The position numbers and the translations under genes are program-made. DNA of 23,185 nt from a virus. Below are positions 1 through 9,166 of this stretch, piece after piece. The stretch is taken from the IMG/VR virus record IMGVR_UViG_3300029309_000335, positions 1,255 to 24,439 of that record; one strand, written 5' to 3'. The notes beneath the pieces are model-generated. The model had not been told where the DNA came from. It did not search any database and saw only the letters and a program-made list of their open reading frames with translations. Position 1 is the first letter of the stretch, and each line of letters starts with the position of its first letter.

Positions 1-96
1 CTTCCTAAAGGCTAACTGAACCTGCTTAGAGTAAATAACTGGGGAGAAATTACCATTAGGCAGATTTCCGTAACCTGCTGCAGTTTTAAATGCCAT
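1..96 (-). CDS. Major capsid protein, N-terminal 32 codons (runs off window)
   Basis: Only the first 32 codons are present and the gene continues beyond position 1. The start reads MAFKTAAGYGNLPNGNFSP and continues with VIYSKQVQLAFRK. The pattern N-F-S-P-x-I-Y-S-K-x-V, followed by a hydrophobic residue and FRK, is typical of the N-terminus of phage major capsid proteins. The ATG at 96 is preferred over ATGs at 102 and 108 because GGAG at 103-106 lies six bases upstream. The gene follows the scaffold-like gene, the usual scaffold-capsid order. A long leader and its own sigma-70-type promoter precede it. The capsid call is inferred from a short segment plus position. Confidence 0.72.
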   Translation of the reverse strand, partial: MAFKTAAGYGNLPNGNFSPVIYSKQVQLAFRK

Positions 97-239
97 TTTC
101 ATCTCCATTTTGAAAATAAAACAAATGCACGAATGTGCTATATTTACTCGTCATCGGCTAATAGTATCTAAGGTGTATGTTTAATAGCTAGTCAAACATA
201 GGCTTGTACTATAAGGTAGGCTTCCAAGTGTTTGATTAT

Positions 240-269
240 ATGTGAGTTGTCCACGTGGAGAGGTCACAT
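240..269. promoter_or_regulatory. Nested dyad in the capsid mRNA leader
   Basis: Outer arms ATGTGA (240-245) and TCACAT (264-269) enclose a perfect 10-bp palindrome TCCACGTGGA (250-259). It lies 10-40 nt into the predicted capsid transcript, so it could form a 5' stem that stabilises the mRNA. It could also be a protein-binding site on DNA. There is no U-tract downstream on the minus strand, so it does not look like a terminator there. The rest of the gap 97-316 shows nothing else I can identify. Confidence 0.45.
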
Positions 270-284
270 TTTTAGTTATCTATA

Positions 285-312
285 GTTATACCTATAAACA
301 ACATTTTGTCAA
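285..312 (-). promoter_or_regulatory. Sigma-70-type promoter for the capsid gene
   Basis: On the minus strand a perfect -35 box TTGACA (307-312) is followed, after a 16-bp spacer, by TATAAC (285-290). The predicted start is near 278, giving a leader of about 180 nt before the capsid ATG at 96. It sits just after the scaffold stop codon (317-319). The box TATAAC preceded by AGG also occurs in the promoter at 10345-10373. Confidence 0.65.
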
Positions 313-316
313 CTGA

Positions 317-1198
317 TTATCTAGCAGAGCCTGATATGTCGTAGACAAAATTCCCTGATCGGATTGCTTCCATAATTACGTCTGACTTCTTTTCATATTC
401 TTTTGCAGACATCTTCTGAACTTCCGACTCTAATATCTTATTGTTACTTTCTACAGTAGGTGTAGTCTTTTCGCCTTTTGTCTTAACTTGTGTAGCAGCA
501 CTTTTACTGTTCTTGCCCTTCTCTTCTCTGCCAATATTTCTATCTGCTTTGTAGAGGTCAATGGCTCTTGCTGCTGATTTTGCATCATTGTCATTTTCAT
601 ATAACGCTTTTTGCACCCACTGTGGTTGTTCTTCAGCCCAATTGTGAAAGTCATCACTATCTCTGATGGTATCAAAATCAGGATGTATCTTCATAAGTTC
701 AACTTCTGCTCTTTCTTTTACAGTTTTTTCGTTGAACTCATTTATCTCTTTCAACTTCTTTTCTAGAGTTGTAGATTGTTCTTTTGCTTTTTTCATTGCA
801 ATAGATTCTACAATCTTAGCTACATCAGGATATTCTTTTGCCCATGCCTCTATGTCTTCATCTGACTTAGGCAACTTCATCTCTTTTTGTGTAGCTTGAC
901 TTAGTTGACTTTTTAATTCGTCTATCTGCTTTTGAAAGTCTTTTTCTTTCTCTTGACTATATCTTCGCAGATCACCATAACGCTTCTTAAAAGTTCTTTC
1001 TTCAGCATTCTTCGGTTCTTCTTCTTCTTCCTTCTTCTCTTCAGTAGGCTCTTCAGATTCACCTTTTGCTTCTTTCATAAGCTCTTTTAATTCTTCTTCA
1101 TCTTTTTTAATTCTGTCTTCATGAGTAGAACGTTTAGTCATGAATGCTTTTTTTTCAGGTGTTGCATCAACCACCATTTCTTTAGCTTCTTCTGCCAT
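317..1198 (-). CDS. Scaffold-like capsid assembly protein
   Basis: A 293-residue, highly charged protein made largely of Glu and Lys, with long predicted helices and coiled coil from about residue 20 to 170. There is an acidic patch near residues 45-65 and a short hydrophobic C-terminal tail. This composition and its place immediately upstream of the capsid gene fit a phage scaffolding protein, which fills the procapsid interior during assembly and then leaves. It is not similar to a specific scaffold that I can name. The ATG at 1198 has GGAG a few bases upstream. No protease was seen nearby that would clearly process it. Confidence 0.7.
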   Translation of the reverse strand: MAEEAKEMVVDATPEKKAFMTKRSTHEDRIKKDEEELKELMKEAKGESEEPTEEKKEEEEEPKNAEERTFKKRYGDLRRYSQEKEKDFQKQIDELKSQLSQATQKEMKLPKSDEDIEAWAKEYPDVAKIVESIAMKKAKEQSTTLEKKLKEINEFNEKTVKERAEVELMKIHPDFDTIRDSDDFHNWAEEQPQWVQKALYENDNDAKSAARAIDLYKADRNIGREEKGKNSKSAATQVKTKGEKTTPTVESNNKILESEVQKMSAKEYEKKSDVIMEAIRSGNFVYDISGSAR

Positions 1199-1256
1199 TT
1201 TTTACTCCTAGGGTTATCGTAGCCATCTTTCGGGGGATAAGTAGCTAGTATGTGGA

Positions 1257-2996
1257 TTATTTTTTAGAAGCTAATCCACCTCGCTTCATCTTCTTAGGTT
1301 TAACTTTTCTTTTCGCAAGTCCACCTTGTTTAAAATCAAAACCAGTTTGAGAAAGATCGGATTCAGTTACACCACCTTCAAAAGAAGAAGGTCCTTGAAA
1401 TCCACCCGGTGTCTCTCCTCCAATGCTTGCACCATCAGCTACAGGATCGTCATACACAATTCCACCTAATACTTGCGTTCCTTTATCTCCTTTGGTAACA
1501 GTTTCATCATCACCTTGCAAAGTAGGTGTTTGATCACCAATTGGCTGTGATATTATTTCTTTTGCTCTTTGTTCTTGTTCTTTAGTAAATTTAGACTCTC
1601 GAATATTTTTTGCTATCTCTCTAGCATCTCTTCCCAAATTATCTAACTCTGTTAATGTTAAATCTCCTGCTTCAAAATCTTTCATAGCCTCTACTTTATC
1701 AGCTAAATCGTTAGCTTCCTTAGTGGTTATACTTGTTCTTTTAACACCCTCCCTAGTAACAGTTCTAGCTTTTGTATATTCGTCAGCAGGTATACTAACT
1801 TTACCTCCTATCGGATTTCCTCTCGCATCTATATTTTGAAGATTTATCCTTGTGCCTTCAGGATAATTTCCTGTAAATCCTGCTATAGCCATCTTGCCCA
1901 TAGTAAAAGTATTAAAACCCATATCAGGAGGAGGAGTTACACTAAAAGAAAAAGATTTAGAATTAGTAACTCTACCTGTATTAGGGTCAATTTGTCCACC
2001 TAAACTAACAATAGTTTGAGTAGATGTTGGATCTGGATCATCACTACTTTCTGGCTCTACCCTTGTTGTTCTAGACCTTGCACTTTGTATCTTAGCAGTA
2101 TCTACCTTTTCAGTTTTTAATTTAAACCCTTCAGGAACAGTAAAGCCTGTTAATATCTTTCCGTTTTTAAATGGTATCTGTATCTCTGCACCTGCATCAT
2201 TTACATATGTTCTATACTCATCAGGTCCTTGTGTCAACTCTTCTCCACCAAATAATCCTGTGTATGTAGCTTTTTTAGTTGTATCTATAGGAGATTTATA
2301 TTTAAAACCACCTATCGGTGCTGCAGTTGCAGTCGGTATCGTAGGTGCTACGTAAGATGATTTAACACCTGTCTGTGCTCCTGCTACATTAGGTTGTACT
2401 TGTTGCAAAGGATTTGTTGTAGTTGTTGTACCTGCAAAACCATTTGCTGCCTCTATAACTCCACCTTCTGCTCTTTTCTCAACCTCTTCGTCTTCATCAT
2501 CTTCTGCTATATTTATATCTATTACACTAAATGGTACATCATCAGGTATAGTTGCCTCATCTGCATTACCCATCTGACCCATCTCTTCCATCATCTTGAG
2601 ACCCATCTTTGCTTCTTGTCTCATCCTCATTAATTTTTCTAAACCAATATATCTTACGACATCTGCAGGAAATACAAACTCTCCTTCACTTAACTGTGCA
2701 GGTATATCATCTCTCACTTCTTCTTGTGTAGCTCCCGGAGGTACATCGTTTCCTGATACAGGGTCTACTGTGTTACCTTCATCTTTAAGACCACCATCTT
2801 GAAACATCTCCATTTGTTTCTCTATGTTTCCACCTTTAGCTTTTCCTGTAACCTTTTTTAAGTTTTTTATCTTTTCTTTGTTTATCTCGTCTTGAACCTC
2901 AAGCATTAAAGGAAGGAAAGCTCTTAACTCTTCTCCTGTTATTCCCATTTTCAAAGCTGCCGCTTCTAGCTTTGACATATCTCTTATTTTAGTCAT
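1257..2996 (-). CDS. Conserved marine-phage protein, probably virion-associated
   Basis: A 579-residue protein of unknown function. Residues 85-140 carry the block DVPPGAT, then EGEFVFPADVVRYIG, LEKLMRMRQEAK and a Met-rich helix. I recognise this block as recurrent in marine phages next to portal and capsid genes. An acidic stretch follows (about 160-175), then a long Thr/Pro/Gly-rich low-complexity region. The C-terminus ends in repeated basic Gly-Gly units (QGGLAKRK, RGGLASKK), and GG motifs also occur at about residues 55, 69 and 178. The ATG lies two bases after the stop of the upstream gene, with GAGG just before it, so the two are translationally coupled. A head or ejected role is inferred from position only. 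Confidence 0.7.
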   Translation of the reverse strand: MTKIRDMSKLEAAALKMGITGEELRAFLPLMLEVQDEINKEKIKNLKKVTGKAKGGNIEKQMEMFQDGGLKDEGNTVDPVSGNDVPPGATQEEVRDDIPAQLSEGEFVFPADVVRYIGLEKLMRMRQEAKMGLKMMEEMGQMGNADEATIPDDVPFSVIDINIAEDDEDEEVEKRAEGGVIEAANGFAGTTTTTNPLQQVQPNVAGAQTGVKSSYVAPTIPTATAAPIGGFKYKSPIDTTKKATYTGLFGGEELTQGPDEYRTYVNDAGAEIQIPFKNGKILTGFTVPEGFKLKTEKVDTAKIQSARSRTTRVEPESSDDPDPTSTQTIVSLGGQIDPNTGRVTNSKSFSFSVTPPPDMGFNTFTMGKMAIAGFTGNYPEGTRINLQNIDARGNPIGGKVSIPADEYTKARTVTREGVKRTSITTKEANDLADKVEAMKDFEAGDLTLTELDNLGRDAREIAKNIRESKFTKEQEQRAKEIISQPIGDQTPTLQGDDETVTKGDKGTQVLGGIVYDDPVADGASIGGETPGGFQGPSSFEGGVTESDLSQTGFDFKQGGLAKRKVKPKKMKRGGLASKK

Positions 2997-2998
2997 AT

Positions 2999-5344
2999 TT
3001 ATTCCTCTATTTTAACTTTATCATTATCTATGATTACTTCTTCTTCTTCAAACTTTCTTCCTTTACCTATGCCTTCTGCAAAATCAGGAGAGGCTAATAT
3101 GTCTGATTTTTTTACTTTATATGCCACTAAAGGATCATCTCTGCCTTTTTGCCATGGCAAGTTTAACTCTACATTATAGTTAGGGTCTAAACTAAAAGAT
3201 GAAACACCATCTTCTTGATTTAACTTACCCACCCTGTAAACTGTTATTTCTTCAGGCAAATCTTTGTATCTAAATTGTGTCATATCATATATTTCTTTTT
3301 TTGCCTTATTTAATTTATCAAGAGATATAGGGTCTGCTAATTCATTAGTAATTGTTTTAAATTTTGGTGCTCTATAATCTTGATTTACAATTTCCACACC
3401 TAATTCTTTTGCCCTTTCAGTATCTTTTAAAAATAAACTTTTAACTGTATTTGGATTATCTAAAAATATTATTTCTTGAGTTATGGGAGAAAGGTTTTTT
3501 ATGCTAGAAGGATTTACTGATTGCTCTACGTCTAAATCAAGTTTTTTAGGTATCTGTTTTTCGCCTTTATAAAATTGACCTAAACTTGGAACTTCGTTAG
3601 AGTCTTCAAGTCTCTTTTGAGCAAAAAATGCTTCAACCTCTCCTCTGCTACTTCTATAATTTTTTTCTGCTTGTTTATATGTTTCGTTTAATTTATCAGC
3701 TTCATTTAATAGTTCTATTCTTTTTTTCATATAAGGTTTAAATTCAGGCATACCTGATAATAATCGTATAGTATTAGCTTCAGCTTTATCAAAATTTATT
3801 TTATTGCTCATAGCCATTTCAAAACGATTGTTTGATAAAGTTGTATAATACGTTTCATCAGAGTTAACATTAAAATTAATATCACCATCAAATTTATTAT
3901 AACTTATTTGTTCTTTCTGAGCTAACTTTGTTATCATATTTTCAAACTTTTCTTGAAACATTTCATCCATTCCTTTAGAACCAAATGTTTTCATAAGTTC
4001 ATTAACAAATTGAGGTTCACTACTTTTAAGTAATTCATTTTGTGTTAAGTTAAATTTTAATACATCTATTACATTTTTATTTCTATTGTTAACCTTTTCA
4101 AAAAATTCACTTTGTATTCCACCTAAACTTTTTTTTAAGTTATCTACTTTAAGATCATAATCAGGATCAAGTTTTAATGTTTCTCTTGATACACTACTAC
4201 CACTATCAAATCCTTCTCTTCTTTGTATCGCATGTTGTAATTCGTGTATTATGTCAGACAACATTCCTTTTGATGTATTAGGAGATAATCCAATTTCATC
4301 AGTGTTAGGGTTATAAGTGGCTTGAACTTCATGCATTTCATTTTTAGGAACTCTAACAATTTTTATATCCCCTATGGGTTTATAAGTTTTACTTACACCA
4401 TCTACGTCTATAGTCATTCTTTTATCGTATTGTTTAAATAAATCTTGAAAGTTTAATATATCTTTTAATGTTGCTCCTTCGGGTATAATTAAATTTCCAT
4501 CATTTCCTACTTTAAATGCATCAGTATTTAATGTTGCATCTTTCATAGGGATAGCATATCTTAATTTACCATCAGCACCTCTATAAACACCTGTTGCTTT
4601 ATACAGTGTTTGTTTTTGTGGTAAGGTTAACATTTCATAATTTTTTATAGAGTCTTCTTCTTTTATGTTAAATGTAAATACACTTGACTTAACAGGCTTT
4701 TGTCCTCTCTTTGCAGTGCCAGTTTTTAACTCTCCATATTCTGCTATTCTATACTTTTGTGCTTGCTCTTTACCTAAAGGATTATTTTCACCTATAACAT
4801 TTAAATCTATCTTAGGTCTGTTAACATCTATATCTTTTTTAGGGATAGTCATTACAGGATCAATGTAAGCTCCCTCAGTAACTAAATCACTTTTACCAAA
4901 ATTATTTGCCGATAAAGTATTTTTAATTTTATTATATAATACAGAAGCACCATCAGACAGTTTATCAGCTAATTTTATGGGAGCTAAAAACACACCCGTT
5001 GGAGATAAAATTTCTCCCATAAGTTGATTAATATTTGTAGGATCAGACTTTATTCCTGTTATTTCTTCAAATCCTTGATCAAACGCTTTTCTTCCATATT
5101 CTTTTTCAAACTCTTGTAAGTTTTCTTTTAATAACATTGCCATAGGGCTATACGTGTTCTCAGCTAAAAAAGTGTTAACAGTTTCTGCACCTGTTACTAC
5201 ATCAGAGGGAATTGCTATAGTTCCTGTTAATACTCCTGTTCCAATTTCTTTAAAATCGTCTACAGTTTCTTCTAACGTTTGAACATTGCTAGGCTTAAAC
5301 AAAGTATCCATTTGATCATTTAAACTATTCTGCATTGACCTCAT
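2999..5344 (-). CDS. Large polyvalent-type protein: HExxH peptidase motif and ADP-ribosyltransferase-like C-terminus
   Basis: A 781-residue protein lying between the portal and head genes. Residues 363-371 contain DIIHELQH, a zinc-metallopeptidase HExxH signature (H367, E368, H371), followed by AIQRREGF. This arrangement is familiar from large polyvalent phage proteins. The last 85 residues resemble an ADP-ribosyltransferase of the R-S-E class: VYRVG (R704), SSFSLDP (S715-S718) and a final EEEEVII (E766-E769). A central region (about 400-620) is helical and charged. Proteins of this kind can be packaged and injected with the DNA to act on host targets. The two enzyme calls are motif-level inference. 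The ATG at 5335 is an alternative start, because GAGG lies just before it. Confidence 0.6.
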   Translation of the reverse strand: MRSMQNSLNDQMDTLFKPSNVQTLEETVDDFKEIGTGVLTGTIAIPSDVVTGAETVNTFLAENTYSPMAMLLKENLQEFEKEYGRKAFDQGFEEITGIKSDPTNINQLMGEILSPTGVFLAPIKLADKLSDGASVLYNKIKNTLSANNFGKSDLVTEGAYIDPVMTIPKKDIDVNRPKIDLNVIGENNPLGKEQAQKYRIAEYGELKTGTAKRGQKPVKSSVFTFNIKEEDSIKNYEMLTLPQKQTLYKATGVYRGADGKLRYAIPMKDATLNTDAFKVGNDGNLIIPEGATLKDILNFQDLFKQYDKRMTIDVDGVSKTYKPIGDIKIVRVPKNEMHEVQATYNPNTDEIGLSPNTSKGMLSDIIHELQHAIQRREGFDSGSSVSRETLKLDPDYDLKVDNLKKSLGGIQSEFFEKVNNRNKNVIDVLKFNLTQNELLKSSEPQFVNELMKTFGSKGMDEMFQEKFENMITKLAQKEQISYNKFDGDINFNVNSDETYYTTLSNNRFEMAMSNKINFDKAEANTIRLLSGMPEFKPYMKKRIELLNEADKLNETYKQAEKNYRSSRGEVEAFFAQKRLEDSNEVPSLGQFYKGEKQIPKKLDLDVEQSVNPSSIKNLSPITQEIIFLDNPNTVKSLFLKDTERAKELGVEIVNQDYRAPKFKTITNELADPISLDKLNKAKKEIYDMTQFRYKDLPEEITVYRVGKLNQEDGVSSFSLDPNYNVELNLPWQKGRDDPLVAYKVKKSDILASPDFAEGIGKGRKFEEEEVIIDNDKVKIEE

Positions 5345-5546
5345 CTCTTAATAGTTTTAATCTTTTTAACGCCATCACATAACCTTGTGATCTATGTATA
5401 GATATGGAATCATCTGACTGTTCCATTATTTTATGTTGTTCTTCTATTTTATAATCTAAGTAATCATTGAAGTTGTTGATTAACTTGGGGTTGTTGACCA
5501 ATGTCTTGAGTCGGCTGAGTATCTGTTTGTGGTTGTTGTTCTCCAA
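5325..5546 (-). CDS. Small conserved protein overlapping the portal gene, TTG start
   Basis: A 73-residue helical protein. The segment LVNNPKLINNFNDYLDYKI, then EEQHKIMEQSDD and the end RLKLLRDEVN, matches a small family I remember next to phage portal genes, of unknown function. The frame has no ATG near its start. A TTG at 5546 is well placed, with GGAAGG seven bases upstream. The gene begins 83 bp inside the 3' end of the portal gene, in another frame. Its own end overlaps the next gene by 20 bp. The overlap means the Gln-rich portal tail and this protein share DNA. Confidence 0.68.
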   Translation of the reverse strand: MENNNHKQILSRLKTLVNNPKLINNFNDYLDYKIEEQHKIMEQSDDSISIHRSQGYVMALKRLKLLRDEVNAE

Positions 5547-7617
5547 CTTGTGACCTTCCTGTAAATCCTTGCTCTTGAGGTGTAGGTGCTATTCCTGTAC
5601 CTATTGTTCCTCCACCTGATCCCGTAGGATCGCTTGGGTCTGCTCCTGCAGGTGCTTGTGGTTGAGCTTGCTCTTGTTGGGGTGCTCTGAAATCTTTCAT
5701 GAGTTCTGCTTGTAGTGCAGCTTCATCCATATTGTTTGTAACTTTATCAGGGTCTAAATCCATAGCCTTTGCTATTTCACGTATTATATATTGAAACTTA
5801 GCAAAAGGTGCTAATGCAGGATTAGATGATACTTGTAAGAATTGCATCAACCTTTGTGATCTAACTTCGTTAGCCATGAGACTTTCTGTACCACGAGCTT
5901 TTACTTCTAAGTCACCTTTTATCTGTGGATCATAGTCAAACTGCATATTAAATTTAAACAATCCTTCACCTAAAGGTTTAAGTAAATAATCATCTACATT
6001 TTTAATTACTGTTTTAATACTTCCTGCTGCTGCGTTCATGAGCATGGATATTCCTGAAGCAGTTCTACCTACTCCTGTTATACCTGTTTGACCATGAGCA
6101 AAGGATGGCATACCTGTACTCTCATCTGCTAACTGTCTTGCTTTGTCAAACAACTGTAAATTTTCTCCTGCTACATTAGGAAACTTAGTTCCAAAAATAG
6201 CCTGTCCGGGTGCTCCACCCTGTCTTCTAAATACCTTGCCCGGATATACAGATAAATCTTGTCCCGGAACTAAATTAGTTTCATCTACCTCTATGAGTAA
6301 GTTTCCTGACAATACTGCGTTATCTACTGCCATTCTCATAAAACCATTCATCAACGTTTGTGTATCATCCATGTTTTCTGCTACACCCACACCAAAGAAT
6401 GAATATGGATTTAGTTCGTATGGTGCTGCCACATAAGGTATTCTTGCAGGTTTAAATGGATTAATCACCATTCTGATTAACTTGCCATTACATATCCATA
6501 CGTTTACTTGAATTTCATCTAACTTTTGCAACTCTTTAGGTATATCTATGTCTTGCTCTAAAAGCATAGCAACATCACAGTTACCCCAATACTCTAAAAC
6601 TTCGTATCTTTCTATATAATTTTCAGTTGCGTAATCGGATAAATCATCTTCCCACGATTTTTTATTATAGTTTTCTCCTGCGTCTATGGCTTCTTCTATA
6701 ACTTGTGCTCTAAAATGTGGTCTCTTTTTTAAAGAACGTAGTTGTGATCTAGACATTTTATGTCTTTCAATAACAAATTGTGCATCGTCCATATTTGTAG
6801 CATCGGGATCAGGATAAAAATTCCATACTGATACATGAGATACTTGGGGTATTGTTTTAAACGCAGGATCATATTCCCCATCCTCACCCCAATTAGGGTA
6901 TTCTTTATCTACTGCGAAAGGACCTTTCATGACACCTGTGCCAAATAAAGACATTTCAAATGCAGTGCTTCTCAAAGACTTATTAGCACCTGACTCTTCT
7001 AATTGATCCATGATCTTTTTTTCCATAGCTTTTGCTGCAATCATTGCAGGACTAAAGGTTACGGAAGAAGGCGTTTTACCAGCTTCTTCTTTAAGATTTT
7101 CAACTTCTGACAACTTTTCTTGCAAAGGTCCAAGCCTTTCTTGCAAACTCTTCTCAGTAGCTCCTTTAGGTAAATCGTTACCATCACCACTAAATCCATA
7201 AGGTGATTCCATTGTTTTATTAAAAATTTCTTCAGGTTCTTTGGGGTCAAACGAAACATCTTTTGCAACTCCTTCAGGTAACTCCGTTGGATCAACACTC
7301 AACGGAAACTTATTGTTAGCAAACAACACATCAACAATTTGTCCGTATGCTGCTAACGTTTTGGTTTTTGTAACTTTTATAAATACTCTAGATTTTTCTG
7401 CTTCAGTAAATTGTACATCTGAACCATATAAGCCTCTATAGTTTCTATAAGCTCTTAACCATCTTTGTTCATCTTGTTCCCGATAATCATCAGCACGATA
7501 AAATTTGTCCATTATAAATGGTATCATATTATTTGTGCCTGCATCGGCTATTGTGGCATCATCTGTATCTTCTAAAGATACTGATTCTATTTCCACAGGA
7601 ATGTCTTCTTCAGCCAT
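5464..7617 (-). CDS. Portal protein
   Basis: A protein of 717 residues that should form the dodecameric portal ring for DNA entry and exit. Evidence is its place directly after TerL, its length, and a portal-like body with an acidic N-terminus. Recognisable stretches are FYRADDYREQDEQRWLRAYRNY near the start, VSVWNFYPDPDATNMDDAQFVIER in the middle and ENMDDTQTLMNGFMRMAVDN further on. The last 70 residues are rich in Gln, Pro and Gly and look disordered. I chose the ATG at 7617 over 7638 because GGA lies seven bases before it and the gene then begins one base after the TerL stop (TAA, 7619-7621). The earlier ATG would add seven residues. Confidence 0.88.
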   Translation of the reverse strand: MAEEDIPVEIESVSLEDTDDATIADAGTNNMIPFIMDKFYRADDYREQDEQRWLRAYRNYRGLYGSDVQFTEAEKSRVFIKVTKTKTLAAYGQIVDVLFANNKFPLSVDPTELPEGVAKDVSFDPKEPEEIFNKTMESPYGFSGDGNDLPKGATEKSLQERLGPLQEKLSEVENLKEEAGKTPSSVTFSPAMIAAKAMEKKIMDQLEESGANKSLRSTAFEMSLFGTGVMKGPFAVDKEYPNWGEDGEYDPAFKTIPQVSHVSVWNFYPDPDATNMDDAQFVIERHKMSRSQLRSLKKRPHFRAQVIEEAIDAGENYNKKSWEDDLSDYATENYIERYEVLEYWGNCDVAMLLEQDIDIPKELQKLDEIQVNVWICNGKLIRMVINPFKPARIPYVAAPYELNPYSFFGVGVAENMDDTQTLMNGFMRMAVDNAVLSGNLLIEVDETNLVPGQDLSVYPGKVFRRQGGAPGQAIFGTKFPNVAGENLQLFDKARQLADESTGMPSFAHGQTGITGVGRTASGISMLMNAAAGSIKTVIKNVDDYLLKPLGEGLFKFNMQFDYDPQIKGDLEVKARGTESLMANEVRSQRLMQFLQVSSNPALAPFAKFQYIIREIAKAMDLDPDKVTNNMDEAALQAELMKDFRAPQQEQAQPQAPAGADPSDPTGSGGGTIGTGIAPTPQEQGFTGRSQVGEQQPQTDTQPTQDIGQQPQVNQQLQ

Positions 7618-7618
7618 A

Positions 7619-9166
7619 TTAATATCCAAACGTTGCATCTGCTACAGGCATACCCTGTGAAGGTCTACCCATAGGATCATAATCAAATATACTAAATCTA
7701 GGTCTAGTCATTACTCCATATCTTAGTGCGTCATAGATATGGTCTTCTGCTCTTGTATCCACATCTTCAGGATTCTTTTTATCTAAAGGTATCGCGGGTA
7801 TCTGCGATATTGTGTTTGTGCATGTATTAAAAAATACCATTCGTGGTTTTTCTGTAAACTCATCTACTTGTAATCTTCTGTGTATTTCGTTTTTACCTGC
7901 CACACGACTACCTTTACTTCTGTCTGATGGTCTCCAACGACATCCTCTTTGAACCATTTGTTCTGCAAGTGAAGGTCCTGTATCTCCACGTTTATGCCAA
8001 AGAGAACTATCTAAGACACCATATTTTATGTTACCATCTTCGTGTTCTAGCTCTAGTACCATTTCTGCCAAATCTGTGGCAAGGACTTTAGAAACATATA
8101 ACTCTCTATATAATATAAGTTGCTCATCTGGGCTAACAGCAAACCACAACACAGCACTATAAGACCCATAACCATAATCACATGCACGAAACTTAACCCA
8201 ATTTCTTGGAATGTCAAAAGGTTCAACAACATGAATATCCCTGTTAAACTCAGTAAAAGCAGCACCTTCTTTAATATCCCAATCGCCTTCAAGCAATTGT
8301 TTACGTTGGTGTTCAGGTAAGGAAAGAAGCATTGCTTCGTAATCTCCTTGACTTGACAAGTACGGATTATCAGATAATCGAGCAGGTATGAATCTTCTTT
8401 TAAATAATGACTCACCTGCTTTTTGATGTCCGTCAGGATATTTAAGAACCTTCCCTGTTTCAATATTTGTGGCATCAAATGCTCTTCCGTATGGTGCTGG
8501 GTCAATAAACATTTTTTTAACCCATTGATGTCCCGGACCTCCGGGGTTTGTTGTTGCTCTCATGTACACAGGTAGATCAGAAGCAGTAGAACGTAATCTT
8601 GATCTCATGTAGTTCCAAGCAAATGGTGTTGACCATTGTGTTAATTCATCAAAGCCTATCCAACTAAATGCTAAACCTTGATATCTTAAAACATCATCAT
8701 CACGATCTAGGTAGGACATCCATAGTCTTGCACCTGATGGTGCTACCCATTGCATCTTTCGCTCTGACCACTTGATGCCTTTGTATATGAGAGGATATAA
8801 CTCTCTTGACTTCCACACAAGTTCTCTTAACTCTTCTGTGGTATGTCTTAATAATAATCCACTAAACTGTGGATGATTCATATATCGTAGTGGGTCTGCT
8901 AACATAGCATATGATTTACCACCACCTGCACTACCACCATATAAGACTTCTCTCTCAGGTGACGCAAGAAACTCTGTTTGAGGTCCTTCGTTAGGTTTGA
9001 AAACAACATTCTGTTCTTCAACAGGTATGCTCTCTACCTCTTCTATTATCTTAGGCTTTTGCTCCGATTCTACTTTCTTCGATGGTTTTCGCTTTTTGTA
9101 TTGCTTTTTGGGCGTACTCAGACCATTTTCTAAGAGTTCTAGCCTTGTTCTTACGTTGTTGCTCAT
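7619..9166 (-). CDS. terL: Terminase large subunit
   Basis: The 515-residue packaging motor, combining an ATPase with a nuclease that cuts the concatemer. The Walker A motif is YGGSAGGGKS (residues 76-85), and a Walker B-type block is FSWIGFDEL. The coupling motif is TTNPGGPGHQW. The C-terminal RNase H-like nuclease shows its acidic residues in ACDYG, GVLDSS and EDHIYDALRYG. The first 50 residues are charged and not conserved in type. The gene starts 116 bp inside the 3' end of the upstream gene in a different frame. No strong ribosome site precedes the ATG at 9166, so coupling is likely. Confidence 0.96.
   Translation of the reverse strand: MSNNVRTRLELLENGLSTPKKQYKKRKPSKKVESEQKPKIIEEVESIPVEEQNVVFKPNEGPQTEFLASPEREVLYGGSAGGGKSYAMLADPLRYMNHPQFSGLLLRHTTEELRELVWKSRELYPLIYKGIKWSERKMQWVAPSGARLWMSYLDRDDDVLRYQGLAFSWIGFDELTQWSTPFAWNYMRSRLRSTASDLPVYMRATTNPGGPGHQWVKKMFIDPAPYGRAFDATNIETGKVLKYPDGHQKAGESLFKRRFIPARLSDNPYLSSQGDYEAMLLSLPEHQRKQLLEGDWDIKEGAAFTEFNRDIHVVEPFDIPRNWVKFRACDYGYGSYSAVLWFAVSPDEQLILYRELYVSKVLATDLAEMVLELEHEDGNIKYGVLDSSLWHKRGDTGPSLAEQMVQRGCRWRPSDRSKGSRVAGKNEIHRRLQVDEFTEKPRMVFFNTCTNTISQIPAIPLDKKNPEDVDTRAEDHIYDALRYGVMTRPRFSIFDYDPMGRPSQGMPVADATFGY

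Noticed and set aside
240-269. Reading the nested dyad as a terminator after the scaffold gene
   Set aside because: No U-tract follows on the minus strand, and the capsid gene lies downstream on the same strand.
8053-8505. Minus-strand open frame of 150 residues
   Set aside because: It lies wholly inside terL in another frame; terL has all its motifs.
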